A stretch of 64,000 bases of DNA from Flammula alnicola. Its lineage: Eukaryota; Basidiomycota; Agaricomycetes; Agaricales; Strophariaceae. Position 1 is the first letter of the stretch; each line of letters begins with the position of its first letter. The position numbers were made by a program, and so were the translations under genes. The notes beneath the pieces were generated by a model that had not been told where the DNA came from, ran no database searches, and was given only the letters and a program-made list of their open reading frames with translations. This document shows positions 13,690-23,483 of the stretch, in pieces. The stretch is from the NCBI GenBank assembly GCA_015499995.1, contig JADNRV010000022.1, forward strand, positions 124,001 through 188,000, written 5' to 3'.

Positions 13690-15083
13690 AACCTGCACCA
13701 GGAACAGGTGATGTTGTCGTCACAGGTGGCGGATATGAGGGACTGCGCATGCATAAATTATGAGTCAAGTCAGACAAAGCTAACTGCGTTGCACCTTCGT
13801 ACAGTCCTGGTCGGTGTCTTGTGTTCAGGTTTATGGATCTGACGATAATAATAGTGGCAAATTGATTCAGAATCGGTTGAATCGCCTTCATATTTTTGTT
13901 GGATTCTCGAAAGGCATTGGGTGCGGTCCCATACGTACGAATTCTGGCGAGTAGGAGGATGTGCGGAAGGATATTCGATCGGTGTCGACTGGAAGAAGGT
14001 CAAAGCGGGAGTAGTGGTTGCAGATGAGCCGGTATAGTTAGGAAACATGGGAGATGCAGTCGACGTTAGAGATGCTGTAGACGATGGCGTTTCGTCAGAA
14101 GTATACGCCGGTCGTGGCGGCAAATTCTGACGAGCAGCATGAGCCGCCTCTTCTGCCTCTTGCTGCCACCATGCAATACCTTCCTGCTCCTGCTTCCTCT
14201 TCTGTTCAGCCTGTCGTCTCAAAATTTCTTCCTCCCTGGACCGCATCTGCTCCTGCCATTGTTGTTGTTGGCGGGTGACTTTCTGGCGGACGCCCATCTG
14301 CAATCACGACAGTACTCTGAGAGCCATGCGCATTCGGTGGCCTCGAGAATGTGTAATCCGGAGGAATGCTGGCTGCCCTTCGAGCAGAAGCGGCAGCAGC
14401 CTCCTTTCGGCGAGCTCGTTCAGCCTCGTCCTCAATGCGCATTTGTTCCCGCTGTTGCCTCCATATCGCCGCCTCCTCTGCCGCTATCCGCCGTCACTCC
14501 CTCGCCTCGCTTCCGGGTCGCTCTTCTTCCTGGAATCGCTCACCTGGGCCTGGGCCTGCGCACGGGTGGCTGATTCGCCATTGGCTACCTTCTGCATCCT
14601 AGGGTTAGGAGTTCGCTCTTGGTCAATGCCGTCCGGATGCTTCTGCAACCATTTGTCGTACCGGTCGATGATAGCAGGGTTGAGGTCTGAGAGATTGTCG
14701 AGAATGTCTGTGATAAATAATGAGTTGGATGGTCATCAAGGCACATAATAATTCAAAGAGGTACGCACCAAGGCAAGGTTCTGCTGTTGGCTGGCATTCA
14801 GCTTAACATTGTAATCCAGATGCATAGGGAGTTTCTCGAGCACGAGGGTAGCTGCTCGGGCGAGCTCAATGAAAGTACCTTCAAGATCACCCCTCCTGGC
14901 GTATTCCTTCCCTCCTTTTTTATATTTCTCAGCGACTCTGAGATAATGCTTGAAATCCTTGCTGTCATCCCACAAGTCTTCCATGACCCTGTCCGCAAGC
15001 TCAGCTATCGATGATGGCCTTTTGGCAAGCCCGGTCTTTGGCATATGGCGACCACTCCCTGTGTGCGCCGCAGAATGGCTCAT
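13690..15083 (-). pseudogene. AMSH/Sst2-like deubiquitinase fragment (USP8-dimerisation and coiled-coil part), broken
   Basis: Intact AMSH-type JAMM proteases remove K63-linked ubiquitin on endosomes. The exon at 14769-15083 opens MSHSAAHTGSG and encodes a good USP8-dimerisation domain (RPSSIAELADRVMEDLWDD, GDLEGTFIELARAATLVLEK). The next exon carries ILDNLSDLNPAIIDRYDKWL, followed by a Gln/Glu/Arg-rich coiled coil (RQQQQWQEQMRSREEEILR) and a Ser/Thr/Pro linker. It is broken several times. The first splice junction does not keep frame. A GCGAG duplication near 14510-14520 shifts the frame next to a TGA where tryptophan (REWRR) would be expected. At least one more shift lies near 14280-14310. 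No JAMM catalytic motif (EELxxxHTHP...SSxD type) follows, so the protease half is missing. Confidence 0.75.
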
Positions 15084-16375
15084 TATGAAGAAAAGAACGA
15101 TGATGGCGTCGGTTGCGCTGAAAGATCCGTATCGGGATTCCATCGCACTTCATACGAACAAGGACGCGCCATGAGATTCACCTTTGACCCTCCACCGACT
15201 TTTTGCGCTCGCAGTTGGAGGAGCAAGCGAACGGGCGGATGCTGACGGGACGGGCGAGAGCATGTTGCTGCTCTTATAGAAGGAATGAGAAAGCTTTTAT
15301 GAAACAAGGTAAGTACCCACTCTGAATCATAGTAACAATCAATATGACTAACCTCTTGTTTTCCGTCTTCTTTTTGCGCTTTGTTTTCCCCATTGTCTCC
15401 TATGCTCTTTCTCTCCGCTGTTCGACTGCCCAAGATTGCACGTTTCACCACTGTACCATGTCCATCCGCCCACCACATGGCACTTCATCACCAAGTGTCG
15501 CGACATTACATTTCATGCACAGAAGTAGAGACATGTAGACGAGACTCACGCCTGGACAGAGAGGCCGTGAGTGAGAAAATTGCTGCTGGAGTTTGGGGGC
15601 AAATGCGCTGCTCGTGTAAAATTTGCAAGGAAGGCTGCGTAGTAAGGGAAGGAAGGGTAACATTTTCTTCCTCTACATAAATCTCGTCACTGAGAACGTG
15701 TGGTGGACGCAGCCACATTTGGCGTTGGCATTTGCATAAGATTTGGATTCGTAGCGGGCAGGTAGGAGCCTGAGAGGGTTTCTCTTGACTTGTGGTTATA
15801 TTTGGGTGGGAGATAGGCGGATAAGACGTCTGTAGAGTGTCGGCAGAGGGTACATGCACTAAGATAGTCTAAGTAGAGAATATCGAATAGAAAATCTGAC
15901 ACGTACCTCGTAGGAAGCCATCGTATTTGGTTCCTCTGAACGCTGCTCATTCGCCATAGATTCAGTTGCAGCTCGTTTATCGCGGTGCGAGGAGAAGTCC
16001 CAACATGTGGGCGTTAACTGGCGTGGGTCATTTCAAGTAGCATGCATCAGAGTTGTACGGCTGGAGTAGCTGAAAGCTGATATTAGTACTCAAGCGCAAT
16101 ATATTAAGAAGGTTTTGAAGATACTTACAAAGTGAACACATTCGCGAGGGATAAAGCTTCGATAAAGGCGGGCAAATGGGTGTACGAGGAAGGTCCAAAT
16201 TGGATCCGAAAGACGAGGAAGCAAAGGTGGACCGTCACCGTGGCAAAGGGAATTTGACGCGATCAAGAGATCCAGAACGAGGAGGCGAGGCAATGCCAGT
16301 TATACTCACAATTCTGCCAGTCCGAGCGCAGAGAGAGACATGTACATAGCAAGGCGGAGTGCAGATACTAAAGTC

Positions 16376-16540
16376 AATACAATAAATAGATCTAGAATCG
16401 GATGAACCAGGAGAGCGTGACATCGGCTACTGTGACCGGCAAGTCAACCTATGTCATGACAGGTTATGACTTGCCTGTAACCTCTGTATGACTTAACAGG
16501 ACAACCGTCGGCCCGACTTGACAGTTGAATGTCCGCCGTG
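16376..16540 (-). repeat. right terminal inverted repeat
   Basis: Reverse-complement partner of 12523-12687. The inner part has an extra block of about 12 bases next to GATTCTA before similarity resumes in the ATTGACTT segment. Confidence 0.88.
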
Positions 16541-16543
16541 TTA

Positions 16544-18610
16544 CAGTCAAGTTGAAGTCAGGTTTATAGTCATGTTCCTCTCATTTCTGTCTTTTCGAAG
16601 TCAGTGTATAGTCATGTCCCTTGTTTCTACTAGTCAGGGCACAGTCAGTTATGCATATGGTCATAGTCAGCTCAAGTCCGGTAAGTGTCCGGTATTTGAC
16701 GGTTAATAGTCTTCGCTTTCCCACTGCTGCCATTCCATAGCACAAAAGTATATTATGATAGATGTAAATTAAACAACAATATGAGCATAAGAATACAGGA
16801 ATAAAACAGCTATAAGAATCTCCGGAGTCCGATACTCAAGTTAGATTTTCAGATGAGGTCTTCTTGCCTTCTCTCCGCTTGTCAAGCTAAAAAAACATAA
16901 TGAGCACAGCTCCGGTGAAAAGACAGTCTCGACGAACCATTTTCTGGAACTCGAGGCAAATGGACGCCGGTTGAGTACAGCAGCGCGAGTCTTTCAAGAT
17001 AGAGGAAATAAGATCTGGTACCGCCGCTGGCGTACCTTATGATCAGTATGCATAATACAGAGATTCTCGTGGCCGAAAACATACCGTGTTTTGTCGGCTG
17101 GGCCGTTCTGCGACGTACCTGCTGTCCGGTGGCTTCGAGTCCAACATTCACTGCAGGTTTCGAGCCTTTCAACACTACCATTGCTCAGACCGGATTACAA
17201 TTCTCCACTTTTCCTAATTTTCATACTGAGGAATGTGGAATTGAGAACAATGAGCTTGTAGTAGAAGACGGAGAAGGTTCAGACGATGATGAGGCTGACT
17301 CAATGGTACTTTGACATGTACGGCCACTGCGGAATACAGTTACAATCTACGAGACGATTTCATTAATTTTACCAAACTCTAACCTGACCATAGAACGCGA
17401 CTATTATCGGACCTTTACAAGATGTTAATGGGACATATATTTAAGAAAATGTTGCCATCAAATTTGCATCAAATCAGTCTGCAACCGTCTGACCGATACA
17501 TGACTGAAATACAGAAACCAGACTCCAAACGAACATATACGTGAGTCAGCCGGACTTTTGTGATTTACTGAGTGTGACTTGATGAATGTCGCAACTATAT
17601 TTACTCCGGCGCATCACTGGCAAGAGAGCGTGCGCAGTACGACGGTGGTCCATGGAAGGGACCTTGAACAATAAATGCAGGGTTTGGAGCTCCTTGCTTG
17701 GTTTCTAGGGCAGATAAGAACCTCGGGTATGACCGCACAGCATGCGTCGTTGCTTGTGGGCACCGTTACGTTCAAACTTAAAATAGGCGCCCGTGGTAAT
17801 CTCTATATAAACCTTACCGGTGTCAACTTGGGGCTTGGTCTCCAACAGATTGTTTCCCGCGCCCTTCTCCCGCTCAACCGGCGCATACCGCTGCAAGCTG
17901 TCCTGCCGTACTGCTCACTTGCCTGCTAGATGTTCGGTATAGGTTTCAACATTAAAATTCAATTTAACGTGGAGGTGATAATGAATAAGCTACGAACTGG
18001 ACTTGTTTGGATGATTTTAAAATTTCTTCCATGCCAGCTCGTCTGTGAGCACATAGATAAGTCTCCGACTCTGCAGATATCTCCCATCTTGATTGCAAGC
18101 AACAATGGCTGAACAATGCGGAGGATAACGTGAAAGTTGCTATTTCTAATGTTTTTTTTTTGAGCACTTTCGGAGAGGTGGGATCTGACAAGACTACCTT
18201 ACATGAAATATTTTAAATATTGCTGATTTATGAAGCAAGCCATAATGCCATTCAATTTTTTCTGGTGAAGCACACCTCTCCGCCAAAAAAAAAGTTTCAC
18301 GAATTTTTGAAAAGGCGCGTCGGGATCTTGAAAAAACATAGAGAAACGAGTTTAATATTTTAAAAATTCAATCATAGCAGTTATTCCATTAGTAGTCAAA
18401 TTTTCTGGTATTTTATGCATGTGAATTGGTGCACTGCACCTCAGAGTTAGAACTTTTTCTGAATTTATGGAGCGGGAGGCATGGCCGGCGCTGACCGACA
18501 CTTGCGAAGCGCCCGGGGCGAGCCCATACTATTTAAGGCAGGGCACGTGCAAGATCTGTGATCGAGATATTAACTCTCCAACCCCCACTTTCACGCATAC
18601 GAAATTCGAG
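16544..18610. other. intergenic; AGTCA-rich patch then AT-rich DNA
   Basis: The first 150 bases after the TIR element hold about eight AGTC(A/G) words. From about 17330 the DNA is AT-rich with long A and T runs, including two T-run plus CGGAGAGGTG blocks in opposite orientation near 18150-18180 and 18268-18295. An open frame at 17039-17314 with an acidic tail has no recognisable family and no splice support. Confidence 0.5.
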
Positions 18611-19569
18611 ATGCGGATTCTCCCTTTTCACTTATACCTCTTTCTCTTGTCCTTGTTATCTCTAGTCCACGCCGCGCCCGATTTGGCCACCAATTGTAAG
18701 TTTTGTTTAGTCCAATACCCCATGGCGGTCTCATCTTCTGCTATACAGTCGTTAGTCAATTCTACTGTAAGTCCTACCAACCTTCGCACTCACTCTTAGC
18801 CTAATGTCATTGCTCGGCAGTGGCCTATGATTCCTTGTTTGCTGCCATAGCCCCGCCTCCCGACTTCGACTTTTGGAAGTCAGCAGAGGGTTTGGGGGAC
18901 AAAGTGGTTGGCTACATAACCAAGCAACTCGAGGAAGAAAAGATCAAGTACGCTGGCGCTGCAGACAAGATTCAAGAATTCTGAGATTCCGTGAAGGATC
19001 TGGTCGACAGCGCTGCCGGACTTCACATTGCCCCTAATTCCGCCCTGGATAATTGCACCGCGGGCCTCGAGGACTTCACCAAAATTCTATCAGTTGAAAT
19101 CGACGCAGTGATCGAGAAATTGCAGTCAGAGCTCTCAGAACTCCTTCCGGAAGATCAAACGGAACGATCCAAAAAGCGCGGAGCTGTAGTCGACTTTGCT
19201 CTCGACAAGATCGAAGATGCCCTCGTCAAGGCTTACAGCATCTTGGGCATAGCGGAAGCTGAGGCTCGAGAGAAGTTTAGCCATGTTAAGCCGCATATAC
19301 GACATGTTGTTCTTGTTACTGGTGAGTTTAAACACATACCATTTTTCTCATGGACATCGACTTAACTCATACTTCCGGGGGGTTAAAATGATAGGAAATC
19401 TTGCCGACCACCATCCCTACGTTGTGGATCTTATTCTCTTCACTGGGGCTAGCATGCTCATTCCTGAAGGCCTATTTCTTCGACCCTTATTAAGGATATT
19501 TGGATTCGGGACCCTTGGTCCTGTTAAAGGTAGATCCATTTCTGTCATATACTTACTGTAACCAAAAAG

Positions 19570-20290
19570 TAAAGTTGCCGTTGTGCGGTGCAGAACCTGA
19601 ATGAACCGGTTCGTAACCTGCACCGCACCTGGGTGCGGTGCAGGTTTAGGTTCGGTGCAGACAAAATCGTAAAATATAGGTTCGGGTTCGGACCTTGGGT
19701 GTGCCTCTGTGCACCTGTTCGAACAGTTGCGAACCCGTTCGAACCATAAAATATTTCTATATTGAGAATTCCTTTTCTGTGGGTTTAAAAGTGCAAATTT
19801 CTTCAAACTTCAACTATGACCCACTTTACGGATCACACTAAGCCTTGGGGAGATGCCTATAACCCCGATGGCACCTTGAAAAACACCAACGATATCAACT
19901 TCACCGAGCCTGGTACTCAGCTTCGCCTCCAGAAGCGGCGTGAAGATGATAATCGCGCTGCTCAACCAGTCCGGTGGCTCAAAGATGACGTTGCCCATTG
20001 ACAGTCCAAAAAATATGCTTAGCTAGACTTGTAGCTCTGTTTTCCGTGTCGTTGACTGCTTTATGCCCTCTGTAACGTCCTTTCGAAAATTTCCCGATAT
20101 ATCCTAATTTTTGCGGGGTTCGAACATGTTCGAACCCCAGTTGAACCTGCACCGCACCGCTGTGAACCGCACCGCAGATAACCGCGGTGCAGGTGCAGGT
20201 TCACGAAATTTTGAATATTAGGTTCGGTGCAGGTTTAGGTTCGCCAGAAAACTGGCCGAACCTGCACCGAACCGCACAACGGCAACTTTA
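19570..20290 (+). mobile_element. hAT-like non-autonomous element (MITE), 721 bp, in an intron
   Basis: Terminal inverted repeats read TAAAGTTGCCGTTGTGCGGT at both ends. The 8-bp target-site duplication CCAAAAAG flanks it at 19562-19569 and 20291-20298. An 8-bp duplication and TA...GTTGCC termini point to the hAT superfamily. Subterminal regions are packed with GGTGCAGGTT and GGTTCGG words in both orientations, and a perfect 24-bp palindrome lies at 20115-20138. There is no transposase. A 61-codon open frame lies inside (19816-20001). Confidence 0.88.
19816..20001 (+). CDS. 61-codon open frame inside the hAT-like element, uncertain
   Basis: Reads MTHFTDHTKPWGDAYNPDG onward and ends RWLKDDVAH at a TGA. 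It is uninterrupted and hydrophilic, resembles no family I recognise, and has an AT-rich leader just upstream. It could be a captured host fragment, the remains of an ancestral element gene, or chance. Coding status is unproven. Confidence 0.3.
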   Translation: MTHFTDHTKPWGDAYNPDGTLKNTNDINFTEPGTQLRLQKRREDDNRAAQPVRWLKDDVAH

Positions 20291-20699
20291 CCAAAAAGGC
20301 ATCTAATGCCTTTTTCAGGATCTCCGGCGGCCTGGGCTCAACGTTTCTTCTTCAACGCCGCAGTCAAAGAGGGGAGCTGGTTTTCGAGGCTTCAATCCGC
20401 CGGAATGAAGTGGGTGCCTCCTGATCTGGGAAAGAAGATGGGTGTATTCCCATTGGAATTGGGGCTGGAATCATCGGCGGACTATCAGGATGCGGTCGAT
20501 GATTTCGGATGTTCCACCAGCAACCAATTTTTGTTACAACTTGTATTTCGCTCAACCCTTGTAATCTTACTTACTCCCGCTTCATCTTAAGAATAAATAA
20601 ATATTCGGCGTAATGCCAATGGATAGATAAAGATACAACAGGCTCACGATCCGAAAGCGAATAGAATTACTATCAACATTTCGTAGTTGAACCAAAGAT

Positions 20700-22215
20700 T
20701 TAGTAGGTAGGCTCGAACAAAGCCTTATCACTTTCTCTATCTCTTAACACGTCTACCTTCAGACCTACTCCAGCTGGTACACAGCCTTCTCCGAAAGCTG
20801 TCTCCAATGCAAGTTTCGCCTGGAACCCCGAGCAATGCATAGGAAGCACATATGTTGGAGCGGGTCTCAATTTATTTGAAAGGAAGTCCACCGTCATTGG
20901 TATTCTTGGTCCAAACTCTGGACCGGCGAGGTGAAGGCCTCCAACGATCTACAAGGAGGATTATATCAACAAGTATAAAGGTTTGAGATGCTGGAGATGT
21001 ACCATATAAATGGGCCTTTTAAATGTCTCAACGGCATCCTTGACGACATTTACGATTCCTGCATGGGAGCAACTATGTATAGCAGCGGGGAGACCGAAAT
21101 CAACAAACTGTGGATGCCTCGAACGTTTAACCGGCGAGCTTACGCGCTGAATATAACTAAGCCTTTGCCTGCGACATCAATCGCAGCGTATCTCTCGTCC
21201 ATGATATGCTGTGTGCAACAACCTTTGAGCATTGTTACAGAAGAAGTTGCAGTTACTCACACTCTCGTTAACCCACTTGCCATCCTTCTGACTGGCATCC
21301 GTTGTATCCTGCACCCATCTCATCCCGCCAAGTATTCCAGCTTCATATTCAGTAACCCTCGGAATTTCTCCACTGACCCAGACGGTACCTCCAGCGACAG
21401 CATGGCCTTCGGGATGCTTTTCCGAGATGCCGCCTGCCTGTTCAATCAACTCAAATGTAGGGTCGGGCGGCAAGGCACATATAACTTTGTCATAGCCTGG
21501 TCCCGGAGCGATACCTCTTGCGATCGGACGATCTGGGTGCACATCAACGGCGCAAGGAGCGTCAGCCTGAGCATTTGGAACTCCTTCCAATTTCGAGCGT
21601 CGTAAGTGAAGGAAAGATAGCAAGCCTCCTGTATGATCGCTGTGCCAATGTGAAGTAATAATGCGCTCGATGCGTTCAATCGGAATCTGCATGGCGCTCA
21701 CGTTCCGCACCAAGGATTGGGAGTCGGGGCCAGTATCAAACAATACCAATCGAGACAGTTCCTCATCTGCGAGCGATGTTTCCTGATAGATGCAAATTCA
21801 ATACCATCGAGTCGAGTCCCCATCGTGATCATAGGCGATCAGAGCGCAGACGCACAATTAGGGCGGAGAACCCGTGAGCACCTTCATAATTGATTTAAGC
21901 ACAAAAAGGTTATCATGTTGTTAAGGACTTCGAGAAAACGACATGAACCTACCACAACAGAACCTATCGAAGTCGAGAATAGGGACACCTTTTACTTCAT
22001 CAAAAACACCATGGTCATGCTGCTGGATATGTTGCGGTAACTCGTGTGTAAATCCAGGAGGCAGTTTAGTCATCCTGATATATTTACGCATATAAGCGTT
22101 GTGATACGAAGCATCTACGCCTTGCCGCAAACAGTAGAATAACATACCATTCGATGCAATTATCCACAAGGAATGTGATCGTCAACTTGTCCACGATCTT
22201 TAAAGCCGGAGGCAT
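20700..22215 (-). CDS. metallo-beta-lactamase-fold hydrolase, DHPS-like
   Basis: Seven exons: 22148-22215, 21953-22074, 21856-21881, 21261-21782, 21144-21208, 21003-21072 and 20700-20948, together 373 residues with every phase matching. The metal-binding motif SHWHSDHTGG (HxHxDH) follows LVLFDTGPD, and later metal-ligand segments read FSACSHAGIVNVV and IVGGLHLAGP. This order matches archaeal-type dihydropterin synthase-like MBL proteins, which hydrolyse or transfer small substrates; the fungal substrate is not known. The start ATG at 22213-22215 gives MPPALKIVDKLTITFLVDN, the usual opening beta-strand of the fold. No signal peptide, so probably cytosolic. It appears intact. Confidence 0.88.
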
Positions 22216-23483
22216 CAGTGATGTTGATGCAGTGTTGATGTCTGTCAATCGAAGAAAGTATGAAAGCGTATGTATCACTCTTTGTCAGGCAGTGTAGGAG
22301 TGACCGTTGAGATTAAAGCAGCAAGGGCTTGGGGCAACAACGTGATTCTCGTGTGAAGCTCGAGTTTGCAATGGAAACGGATGAACGTTGAACAAGAGAA
22401 GCTATAGACCTGAGTAGATGAAAGCAGGTATATTACTTGTTATGTGGATGGCTTGTTCAATCAACGTTCAATGAGTGTGTGGACCAAGTCGCGGTCCTTG
22501 AAGTGTAAGTAGATGGGTCAGTCTCACAGAAACACAACCGCCGGCACATGTCGGCATACAAGTATTATGAGTTAAAAATAGATCTTTACTTGGCACAGTA
22601 CGTACACTATCTCAACGCTATCTACTTACTAGTAAGTAACTGAGAAATAATGCATACGGGCGTTCAGAATCACAACATCTGCCTATAGTAGTAGATCTGT
22701 AGCACATCTTGACCGTGGAATTTAATGAGATTGACGCCCTCGGACACGAACTGCGACGAAGGCCCTGCTTAATCTCGGACCCCTCGAGCCCTCAGTCACG
22801 GCTGTCTACGATCGGCGGCAAACGTGAGTATACTGTATAACTTGAGAATCGATCGAGAAATTATTCTATGTACTACATATGTACAAGCCTGGACCTCCAA
22901 CTTTCGTCCGGACAATCGCACAATGCACCATCTCGCAGCATCTCGCACGGCGGCCACGAACGATGCACCGGATCAAGAAAACCGTCTGGTTGTTGCAAGG
23001 TATCGGAAAACGCGACATAACCATGCTATTGTACTTATATGTAGCAAGATTCGAATTCCACGTCCGACGTCTGACTGCGCATCTTAGCGGTAGTAACCAG
23101 GTCGTGGCCAAGTCGTGGCTCGACTCGAGAGATCGTTGTTCGAGGATTTAAAAAAATAGTCGCGACCGTTCTGGCCCCTCCGTACCCCGCGTTTGCTAAC
23201 CGCGTAGTGATGCCAACTTCTCTCTCTAAATAATAATATATAATTGCATCGATATCCTGGGAGACCTATATTGCGTATACAATTTGGGAAAGCTAGTATA
23301 ACAATAGGGTAGACTAATGTGATGATGCAGAGAAAAAAAAAGTGAGAAGAAGCCCCCAGGATGGAAGTTGTGGCATTTCCGTGGAAGAAGAAAGAAAGTG
23401 GGTATTCAAATGACGTCTAGTGCTTAAATCCCAGGAAGAAAAGACATAGCGCACTATCGGCCATGTGGTTGTTCCGAAACCCT
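22216..23483. other. intergenic, no gene seen
   Basis: Lies upstream of the MBL gene and downstream of the membrane-protein gene. Short open frames at 22824-23151 are overlapping and unsupported. Confidence 0.55.

Larger units (their letters stand above)
12523..16540. mobile_element. 4-kb non-autonomous TIR DNA transposon carrying a host gene fragment
   Basis: The two ends are near-identical inverted repeats that both start CACGGCGGACATTCAACTGT. The triplet TTA stands directly outside each end (12520-12522 and 16541-16543), which fits a 3-bp target-site duplication. A 3-bp TWA duplication is typical of PIF/Harbinger elements, so that superfamily is my tentative assignment. No transposase reading frame is visible, so movement would need a helper in trans. 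The interior carries a decayed AMSH-like gene copy on the minus strand and other unassigned frames, including an 84-codon plus-strand frame at 12703-12957 whose reality I cannot support. The termini differ at only a few positions over about 150 bp, suggesting fairly recent movement. Confidence 0.85.
18611..20590 (+). pseudogene. secreted/membrane Ifi-6-16 (ISG12)-like gene with in-frame stop and MITE in an intron
   Basis: Five exons keep one frame: 18611-18695, 18749-18766, 18821-19321, 19395-19529 and 20319-20590, 336 codons. The product starts with a signal peptide (MRILPFHLYLFLLSLLSLVH). A helical acidic region follows, then a C-terminal Ifi-6-16-like glycine/alanine segment (FGFGTLGPVKGSPAAW, KEGSWFSRLQSAGM). 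Vertebrate relatives are small mitochondrial or ER membrane proteins; in Agaricomycetes the role is unknown. A TGA at 18982-18984, codon 89, lies between KIQEF and DSVKDL and truncates the protein before the conserved part; a CGA arginine codon is a likely ancestor. Intron 4 (19530-20318) is 789 nt only because it holds a 721-bp element plus its 8-bp duplication; without them it would be 60 nt. Confidence 0.78.

Noticed and set aside
14139..14748. overlapping plus-strand frames of 144 and 157 codons
   Set aside because: Shadows of the coiled-coil part of the AMSH-like pseudogene; composition is the complement of Gln/Glu/Arg codons.
15558..15957. possible second captured gene start (MANEQRSEEPNTMASYE) inside the TIR element
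   Set aside because: The only good splice leads to a stop after about 20 codons, so coding status cannot be supported.
17039..17314. 91-codon plus-strand frame with an acidic tail
   Set aside because: No family resemblance, no splice partners, and it lies in repeat-rich intergenic DNA.
18150..18295. Pair of opposed T-run plus CGGAGAGGTG blocks
   Set aside because: Short and mostly homopolymer; no target-site duplication was found, so not called as an element.
20988..21605. 205-codon plus-strand frame
   Set aside because: Antisense to the metallo-beta-lactamase exons, which carry the HxHxDH motif and matching splice phases.
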